Origin: Ampelocalamus luodianensis | Lineage: Eukaryota > Streptophyta > Magnoliopsida > Poales > Poaceae | Reading direction: 5' to 3' | Length of the DNA stretch: 64,000 nt | Assembly: GCA_036346255.1 (NCBI GenBank) | Contig: CM070622.1 | Span: 19,060,751 to 19,124,750 of the forward strand | Shown: piece by piece, positions 57,000 to 64,000 of the stretch | Layout of the letters: the number at the start of each line of letters is the position of its first letter | How positions within the stretch are numbered: the first letter of the stretch is position 1 | Position numbers and translations under genes: made by a program | The notes under the pieces: model-generated | Seen by the model: the letters and a program-made list of their open reading frames with translations, nothing else | Database searches by the model: none | Told to the model about the DNA's origin: nothing

Positions 57000-58555
57000 C
57001 TACATCGCTCGCTGAATGAAAGAAAAGATCAGATTGGAAGAAGGCAATAGAAACTGAATTATTCTCTCCGGATAAAAGAAAGGCGTTTAGGCATGTAAGC
57101 TACACGCCTCCCCTTGTGCACCCCGTAGGGCATAAATGTGTATTTGTTCGAAAGAGAAATGAAAAGAAGCAAAGCTCGTTGCATAAGGTTTCACTGAACA
57201 TCCAGGAGATGATTATGAAGAAACATATTCTCCAGTCATGGGCGGAACTCCCTTTAGACATTTATCTCAGTGACAGTGAACTTTAAGTTAGAAGTGAAAT
57301 TAATGGATGGGTTACCAGCATACCTTTATGAAATATTGGATTCGGACATTTATATGAAGATACCTGAATGTATCCCTGTCCCGAACCAAAATAGAGCAAA
57401 TAGAAATATATACAGTGTGAAACTCAGAAAGTTACTGTACAAAGTTAAGCAATTAGGCAGAATATGGTATAATCGCTTGAAGCGACTTTCTATGTAAGAA
57501 AGGCTACACGAACAATGAGAATAAGCCCTGTGTATTTATACGACGATTCCAGGATGGATTTTGTATAATCGCAGTCTATGAAGATGATCTGAATATCATC
57601 GGAACCCTGAAGGATATTAAGAAAGCAAGCTCTTACCTGGAGTCGGAGTTCGAAATGAAAGATTTGGGTAAAACCAAATATTGCCTAGGCTTGCAGCTTG
57701 AGCATGTCCCTGAAAGAATATTAGTAGATCAGTCAACCTACACTCAGAAGGTGTTAGAAAGGTTTAACTTTGAAAAGGCATACCCTTTGAAAGTGCCAAT
57801 GATCAGAAGATCTTTGCAGCAAGACAAAGACCCGTTCAGACCTAAAGAAGAGGGGGAGAAAGTCCTAGGACCAGAATTCCCACACTTAAGTGTAATAGAA
57901 ACACTCATGTATTGAACAAACTGTACTAGACCAGACATTGCATTTGCTGTGAACCTATTAGCAAGGTATAGTACAGAACCTACCAAAGGCATTGGCAGGG
58001 AATGAATGACATCTTCCGATACCTCCAATGTAGCAAAGAACTTGGTCTGTTCTACAGAAAGAGCCAAGACCTAACTATGAATGGCAATACAGATGACGGG
58101 TACCTGTAGGACCCGCATACAGCCAAATAGCAAACATGCTATGTAGTCGTATGTGGTGGAACTGCAATTCCATGAAAATCGTTCGAGCAGAGTCTTGTAC
58201 CGACTTCGACGAACCACTCGAAAATAATAGCACTATACGAGGCCTCACGAGAATGTGCTTGGCTTCGGCGGATGATTCACCACATCCAGTAGTTATGTGG
58301 ATTGAATACAGCATAAACCCCTAATATTTTTATGAAGATAATGCATCTTGTGTTGCACAAGTACATATAGGTTATGTGAAGAATCCTCTCACAAAAGTAT
58401 ATCAACCCCAAGTTCTTCTATGCTCATGAATTGCAAAAGATGAACGAAATCAAAGTAGTGCATACTAGGTCATGTGAGAATCTTGTAGATTTATTCACTA
58501 AATCACTTCCAACGTCTAGATTTGAAAGATACATACGTGAATTGGAATGATGAGA
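57000..58555 (+). pseudogene. Reverse transcriptase and RNase H of copia copy 2
   Basis: Plus strand. The RT start at about 57030 (DWKKAIETELFS) leads to HKCVFVRKRNEKKQSSLHK and DIYMKIPECIPVPNQNRANR with LYKVKQLGRIWYNRL. From 57541 the frame is open through AVYEDDLNIIGTLKDIKKAS (the catalytic box, YEDD in place of YVDD), MKDLGKTKYCLGLQLEH and QKVLERFNFEKAYPLKVPM to 57915. RNase H pieces follow: FYEDNASCVAQ, HIGYVKNPLTK and DLFTKSLPTSRFERYI near 58530. Several stops separate the blocks. Confidence 0.85.
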
Positions 58556-58849
58556 CTTAGAGAAGTGTAGAATTCAGGGGGAGAATCTTCACGAACTCAT
58601 TAGTAAAGCTTGATCATGAAGATCGAGTACCCAAAGAATAAATCCAGGAGATTAAATAAAATTGGGTGGATTGTACTCTTTTTCCCTTGACGAGTTTTCC
58701 TGAAGTTTCTCGGCTAAGGTTTTTAATGAGGCAATTCGTGCAGCACAGCAGAACGTGTATCATGTACTCTTTCTCCAAATTTTTTCCACTGGGTTTTTAT
58801 GGAGTTTTGACGAGGCTTGAACATGTGAGGATGGGTGCCCAAGGGGGAG

Positions 58850-59122
58850 TGTTAAGAAACTATGGGCTCGGTTGAGAAGTCGGCCCATGTATGGGCTCCC
58901 CATCCCAAACCCTAGCAGGGTCTCTAGCCTATAAATAGGGGGTGCTATTCATTATAAACGTTTTGATCGATGGATGAAGGAATAAAGAGAAGCAAAAAGC
59001 CCCCTACATCTCTGTGTTCTATCTCTTATTCTGTTCTTGTGTTTATGCATTGTTCTTACAATTCTGAGTTTGTCTACGAGGTAATCGCTCGGACTGGACT
59101 CGCCAGCGACGGTTCCTCAACA
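58850..59122 (+). repeat. 3' LTR of copia copy 2
   Basis: 273 bp partner of 37278-37550, with TATA region CCTATAAATAGGGGG near 58930. Followed by the GATGT duplication. Confidence 0.93.
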
Positions 59123-59127
59123 GATGT

Positions 59128-60756
59128 TTGTCGTTCCTCTCTGTTGGCCATCCATCATAAGTCACATGATGGGAAGTTATACATGAAAAAGCTCATATTC
59201 TTTACAACCGGCTAGTACAATCATTTTAAGGCTCACATCCTACAGGTCAGGTTAAAATCCTAAAAAATACTAGTAGAAAATCTATACAAAGTATCCACCT
59301 AACCTGTAGATTGTAGTTGGTGGAAGTTGAACTCAACCCACAGGTCACAGATTAAAAATATCAAAAAATATTTGTGAAAAATCTACACAAATTGTCCACC
59401 CAACTGGTAATTGGTGGGAGTCAAACTCTTATCATTAGTAAGAGAGACAAGGTATCACACCGCTAAACTATGCTAAGGTTGGTAGTAACACTTCTTAGTT
59501 GCACGTTAGGGGGATTGCTTCTCTTTCTAGACCATCTGCTAGCATTAGATGATGTCGATTTGTCATGTAGTCTTGTGTGTCTACACGGTTCCCTACAATC
59601 CCGTACTAGGAACTGAATGGAAGGAGAACAAATAAGGAGGAGTCCTGCTATACTCATGATGATTTTATTATCATATGTGCTATGACGCACGTGGCGCCCG
59701 AGTGGGCGCCGCGCACAGGGCTGGGGTCGGGTGAAGGCACAAGCAACTCGCCAGGGGCGGCGCGAAGGCCGGTGGGAGTCAACGGGTACTCAGAGGTGAC
59801 GTGGGAGGAGGAGGGGGTGGTTGGCGCGGCGAGCGGGTGGGCGGACGGCCTTATTGTCGTAACGTGCGTACCACACGAAGCATTTCCGAATAAGGGGAAT
59901 TTATTAAATACTAGATTGATTGTTCGAGCTAGTAATGTGAAATTGGGTTTTTTTCATGAATGTGGTGCGAATAACTTCCTACCATAGAGGGTAGATAAGA
60001 GATGAACCATATAACCTTGGCCATTGTACTCTAAAAACAGAGGATACCCTTCATAAAGTAAGACATCTTCTCGTGTAATTATGCCATCACAATCCATGAA
60101 ATGTTGAATCAAGAAATACATTTTTTTAATTGAAAGCATACTTTGTGATGAACCAAGAACTATTTTTGTACGTTATGCTTCCTGTATCGAAAACCAGTAC
60201 AGGCAGAAATAAATTCTACGATACCTCCTTACATTTAGACTCTTGCTTGGACCCATTTTAAATAGAAAAATACTACCAAACGCTATAGCATTTTGAGCCA
60301 CCAAACGGGACATGCCATAGCTGTTGGATGTAAACCGAAACAACACACCTGATCTTCCCTTTATTTCCACCTTATCTATTTGTTCCCCGTTCTCTCTCTC
60401 CACTAGTTTCATTCCCTTCTCAACATCACTCTCTCCAATCGAGGCTGCCAAAGAGGAGGAGGGGGAAGGAGGTGAGGCGATGGTGCAATTGCAATGGCGA
60501 GGCAGCGGCGAGGGCGGTTTGTGGCGGAGGAGGAGCCGTGGCGGTATGATTGCACCTGAGGAAGCGAGGGCGGTTGGCGGAGGAGGACCCGACGGCGGTA
60601 GAATTGCAGTCGGAGGAGGCGAGGCGGGGGGGCTTTGAGTTGAGGCAAGTGGTGCAGCCACATCTTGTGGCCGGGCAGAGGAGGAGTAGAGAGGAAGAGG
60701 AGCTGAGGTGAGGCGGCGCGCAAGAGCCAAAAGAGGAGTAGAGAGCGATGCATGGT
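59128..60756. other. Intergenic DNA with unassigned GC-rich pieces
   Basis: 59243-59430 has two imperfect copies of a roughly 95 bp unit (CACAGGTCA-type start, CCACC(T/C)AAC(C/T)TG(G/T) end). 59690-59860 is GC-rich with an open plus frame of unknown meaning. 59954-60139 (minus) is open with no family recognised. 60400-60740 has GGAGGAGGC-type direct repeats and long frames on both strands that look compositional. It seems to be an insertion that replaced the 5' part of the FAR1 remnant that follows. Confidence 0.4.
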
Positions 60757-61221
60757 GAGCACATCCTTAAGGTAATCAAACAACTGAATGTCAATCTAAT
60801 CCCGTAAAAATATCTATTTGAGAGATGGACATTGCAAGGTTCAGAAAGTTCTAGAAAACAACTTGTATACATGGATGTCAATGAAGTTACAAGTAGAAGA
60901 CTAGAATATGCCCGCGTTTGCAAAAAGTCACTTTGTATGGCTACTGTAGCATGTAAAACAGAGTACGGGTATAGGCTTGCCCTTCATGCCATTGAAGATT
61001 GAACTGATCAACTAGCCGCTGTTAACTTATCTCGACAATTGCCTCCTGAACCCAATAGGTACAACACTGGAAAGGAGATATCTGTGGGTGAGAGTAACAT
61101 GCTAGCGTTTGGAGATCCAGTAAAGAAAACTTCTAGAGGCTGTCCAAGAAACTCAACAAGAATACGACCTTTCGCCTTTAACAATGACAAGACTATGGAG
61201 AAAAGAAGGCAAAGAAAATGA
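60757..61221 (+). pseudogene. FAR1/FHY3-type transposase-derived protein, C-terminal remnant
   Basis: One plus-strand frame reads EHILKVIKQLNVNLIP, stop (60805), KYLFERWTLQG, then VYMDVNEVTSRRLEYARVCK, KSLCMATVACKTEYGYRLAL and HAIED, stop (61000), TDQLAAVNLS, and ends with VKKTSRGCPRNSTRIRP and a Lys/Arg tail at 61221. This follows FAR1-family proteins: the end of the SWIM finger ('CRHILKVL'), 'IPxKYxxxRW', the helical segment and the 'KGRPRxxR' basic motif. FAR1/FHY3 proteins are Mutator transposase derivatives that act as transcription factors. The DNA-binding and transposase domains are missing and two stops interrupt the frame. Confidence 0.7.
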
Positions 61222-61242
61222 CGAAGCAGCCAATTCAAGACT

Positions 61243-61973
61243 TGACGAGGATCTAAATAATCCTCATTTATTAATCAGGAAATATGACGTCACAAAACAT
61301 ACCCCTTGAATATTATCAGGGAAGGACGAGTCAGGAAGTCGTAGGTTATCCTACGACTACCCCCTAGTCGTAAGCTCTTCTACGACTATGGTATAATCGT
61401 TACGACTACCCCCTAGTCGTAAGTTCTCCTACGACTATGGTATAATCGTTACGACTACGTCTGGTCGTAAGTCTTTCTACGACTAGCTCATTCATGCATC
61501 CATCACGATTTTCCGGACCCACCCGTCGAAGATTCAATAAATAGTGAGGATCCAAACAACAAAATACACATAATCGCGATAAATCCCCACTATCTCATCG
61601 AAACCGCTTGACAAAGATGGGAGGTTACTACTCGGCAATTACTCTCATTATTACGCAATAATGAGCGACTAATTAGCTCGAACAACGACGCCCACCATCG
61701 CTTAGTATAAATAGGTGTCTCTTAGAGATAGTGAGGAGAGGGCTTCCTTTTGGAGGACAGAGAGAGCTTTTCCTGGAAGACAGTTAGGAAAACCTCCAAT
61801 CGATTGTAATCCATAGAGCAAATACAAGATACACAGGAGTAGGGTTATTATTCTCACCCGAGAAGACCCGAACCTGTATAAAAATCCCCGTGTCTCCTTC
61901 GTCTGCGTGATCAATTGTGGAGACCCCCCGAATCAAACAATCTTTACGTAAGATCGGTTCTAAAACACCAACA
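61243..61973 (+). mobile_element. Solo LTR, same family as the Tat-type gypsy
   Basis: 731 bp, TGACGAGGATCTAAATAATC...CTAAAACACCAACA, flanked by AGACT (61238-61242, 61974-61978). TATA box GTATAAATAGG near 61709. It shares the TGACGAGGAT start and the TACGTAAGATCGG near-end block with the LTRs at 434 and 11314. It landed 22 bp after the end of the FAR1 remnant's frame. Confidence 0.92.
61354..61486. repeat. 49 bp minisatellite in the solo LTR
   Basis: Two full copies and one partial copy of a 49 bp unit built of CTACGACTA, CTAGTCGTAAG and GGTATAATCGTTA. CTACGAC and GTCGTAAG are inverted relative to each other, so each unit can fold. Placed in the LTR region upstream of the TATA box, where enhancer repeats are usual. 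Confidence 0.85.
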
Positions 61974-62189
61974 AGACTCCAGCCAAAAACAAAAAGACTC
62001 CTGTAAAGAAAACTATTTTGATTGCTATTGCTGATACACTTTGCTTTGTGATGATTTTTTTATGTTGTATGCTATCGAGCAACCTTTTGTTAATCTCGTG
62101 GATAATGTGTTGTCAGTGAACCTTGTATAAATCTCCTGAAAAAATATGTATTGATAATTAACTTAAACTTCTTGAAACCTAACGAAACC

Positions 62190-63560
62190 CTTGTGTGAAT
62201 ATCATGAAAAAATTGTTATGTCAGTGAACCTTGTGTTAATGTTCATGAGACTTCATGAAACTGTCTAATATTTTCATTTAACTTGTATTAGATTAGGTAA
62301 ACTAGGATGAAACCTATGTAAAACTTGAATAAAACTTAGTGAAACTAGATGAAACTGGGTGAGCCTACATGAAACTTGTCTCTTAAAAAGGAATAAAACT
62401 TGACAACAAAATATGAAGAAACAATGATACCTTGTGAAACTTAATAAAACTTGTCAAAAAAATATAAAGAAACAATGATACTCGATGAAACTTAATGAAT
62501 CTTGCCCCAAATAACTGGATGAAACTAGATGAAACTAAATGGAACTATATGAAACTTGACGAAACACAATGTCACTATTGAAAACTTGTCTTATACAAAA
62601 AGATGAAACTTTATGAAACTTGAGATGAAACTTCATAAAACACATATGAATTAGTTTTATCTAGTTACTTAGGATTAAAACTTCATGAAACTGTGTAAAA
62701 CTTGATAAAACACGATGTCACTATTGAAAACTTGTCTTGGACAAAAAAATGAAACTTTATGAAACTTCATGAGACTTGTGATGAAACTTCATGAAATACA
62801 TATGAATTAATTTCATCCAGTTATTTGGGATCGAGCTTCATAAAACTTAATAAAACTGCATGAAACTAGGTAAAACTTGCTCTACAAAATATAGAAAAAC
62901 AATGATACTGGATAAAACTTAATGGAAACTGTCCAAAAATAACTGATTGAAACTAGTTGAAACTTGATGAAACACGATGTGACTATTGAAACTTCATGAA
63001 ACACATAAAAAATTAGCATGGAGCTTGCTGAAACCGCACAGCAAACCGCATGAGACTGGGTGAAACTTGGTGAAACTGTATAGGACTGTACGAAACTTAA
63101 TGAAACTTGATCCTAGAAAGAATAAAACTAGTTGAAACTTAATGGATTTTTTTATGAAACTTATGTATTATCTTTGCATGTCACTATTGAAAAAGTTAAC
63201 GAAACTTGCTTTGCAAAAATATGGAGAAAACTTAATTAAACTGGCTTACAGTACACATAGGATTTTGCATAGTGAGAGTAACACGATATTTCATGTTATT
63301 TGATGAAACTGTCTTAAATTATGACGTCACTTTTGAACTTGTATTAGACTAGATACCCCTAGGATGAGGAGACCTGTCTAAAACTTAAATGGCAATGATG
63401 ATACTTTGTCTGGTACTTGATGAAATAGGGTAAAACTTAATGAAACTATCCTCAAAGTGACTGAATGGGACTTAATGAAACACCTCCCAAATTAGCGTGG
63501 AACTTAATGAAACAAAGTGAAAAATGATGGTTGAAACTTAAATGAAACTAGATTTTACAT
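62190..63560. repeat. Degenerate GATGAAACTT-motif array
   Basis: About 1.4 kb in which (G/A)ATGAAACT(T/A) and TAAAACTT variants recur every 8-16 bases. Longer units also recur: GATGTCACTATTGAAAACTT then GTCTT at about 62570 and 62717, GATGTGACTATTGAAACTTC at 62980, and GAAACAATGATAC at 62418, 62470 and 62895. No coding potential. It looks like a decayed minisatellite with a higher-order pattern. Confidence 0.8.
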
Positions 63561-63813
63561 TAATACAAATGAAAAAAGAGGATTGCTAAAACCATGGTTC
63601 ATAACAGTGTGAAACACGTCGTTAGACATAGGATTTTCATATTCAACAATGCTCAAATGGTTGCAAAAAAAGGCCATACAAAACAGTGTGCCATCCTGTA
63701 CATTTTCAAGAGATGAAACACAACAACACATGCAAAAGTGAGCTTGTAAAGCTAATCCAAAGCCGGTAAGCTAATACAAAAGTGAACTTAATGAACCATG
63801 TGACAAAACATAC

Positions 63814-63998
63814 ATTGCAACCATGTGACTTGCGCAGCTTGTTACTCTTCTGCGAGCCGCTGCTAGCACTTGCTCCTGTTTCATCATTTTTTCTGCCACG
63901 TTCATAGAAGCAGGCGAACTCATATCTGTTGTACTCTCCTGTAACATGGCTCTTAGTACAACTTGAAACCTTTGTACCGAAGCCACAACTATGCGCAT
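63814..63998 (-). CDS. FAR1 DNA-binding domain exon, partial at window edge
   Basis: The minus-strand frame entering from beyond 63998 reads [39 protein letters not shown] and then RKSHGCN before a GTATGT donor at 63813. 'YAxxxGF...C...(F/Y)xC...GC' is the WRKY-GCM1-like FAR1 DNA-binding fold (Pfam FAR1). No stop in this exon, but most of the gene is outside the window or absent, so function cannot be judged. It points the opposite way from the remnant at 60757-61221 and is therefore a separate copy. Another frame of the same DNA is also open (63998-63771) but has no family features. Confidence 0.55.
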
Positions 63999-64000
63999 AA

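Larger units (their letters stand above)
37278..59122 (+). mobile_element. Ty1/copia LTR retrotransposon, copy 2, with nested gypsy
   Basis: LTRs at 37278-37550 and 58850-59122 (both 273 bp), target duplication GATGT (37273-37277, 59123-59127). The internal copia sequence is 37551-37896 and 52455-58849, about 6.7 kb, interrupted by a minus-strand gypsy element at 37897-52454. A polypurine tract, CCCAAGGGGGAG, lies directly before the 3' LTR. Same family as 24564-31390. Gag, protease, integrase, RT and RNase H can all be followed but none is intact. Confidence 0.93.

Noticed and set aside
60173..60730. 185-codon minus-strand frame
   Set aside because: Pro/Ser-rich first half, open on both strands with direct GGAGGAGG repeats; no recognised domain. 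Possibly a captured fragment but not supportable as a gene.
1..63998. CRISPR arrays, tRNA or rRNA genes, bacterial operons
   Set aside because: None seen; the sequence is plant nuclear DNA. The regular arrays present are minisatellites without CRISPR repeat-spacer structure.
1..63998. Endogenous pararetrovirus (caulimovirid) sequence
   Set aside because: All RT blocks read lie in clear gypsy or copia order between LTRs with target duplications; no movement or coat protein motif seen.

Overview
The window is nuclear DNA of a grass, most likely Oryza or a close relative. The evidence is a plant-type eEF1A gene with a 5'UTR intron, grass-style MITEs (Stowaway, PIF/Harbinger/Tourist-like), a Tat-type Ty3/gypsy element with an antisense ORF, and Ty1/copia elements. 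Rice is known to carry a tandem cluster of eEF1A genes on chromosome 3; the intact gene plus a broken copy seen here suggests an equivalent cluster, which is inference. The only clearly intact protein-coding gene is eEF1A at 19378-21110. Almost everything else is transposon sequence or gene remnants.

Layout. 1-11953: a decayed 11.5 kb Tat-type gypsy element on the minus strand (target duplication CTCGT), inserted seven bases inside an older LTR of the same family. That older LTR itself interrupts a Mutator-like transposase remnant (11959-12180). 12642-13044: a broken GRF zinc-finger gene. 13489-14595: a Stowaway MITE and a Mutator-like element. 14690-16597: an eEF1A pseudogene keeping promoter, UTR intron and exon 1 only, with a 0.5 kb insertion. 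18405-21560: the intact eEF1A gene. 21563-23563: two PIF/Harbinger-like elements, one carrying a LINE 3' end. 24564-31390: a complete but dead Ty1/copia element on the minus strand. 31867-36119: a MITE, an auxilin-like gene fragment and a 1.7 kb fold-back element with arms of about 0.8 kb.

37278-59122: a second copia element of the same family, plus strand, split by a minus-strand gypsy element (37897-52454, duplication GGCAA). One LTR of that gypsy contains a 2.15 kb solo LTR (duplication CAGGA). The gypsy integrase is cut off and joined to a second copy of the copia sequence that flanks the insertion on the right, the footprint of an unequal exchange. 59128-63998: a FAR1/FHY3-type gene remnant with a solo LTR beside it (duplication AGACT), a 1.4 kb degenerate array of a GATGAAACTT-like motif, and at the right edge a FAR1 DNA-binding exon on the minus strand.

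No operon-like cooperation exists here: the window records repeated insertion, recombination and decay around one housekeeping gene. All similarity statements come from reading the sequence and recalling family motifs; no database search was run.
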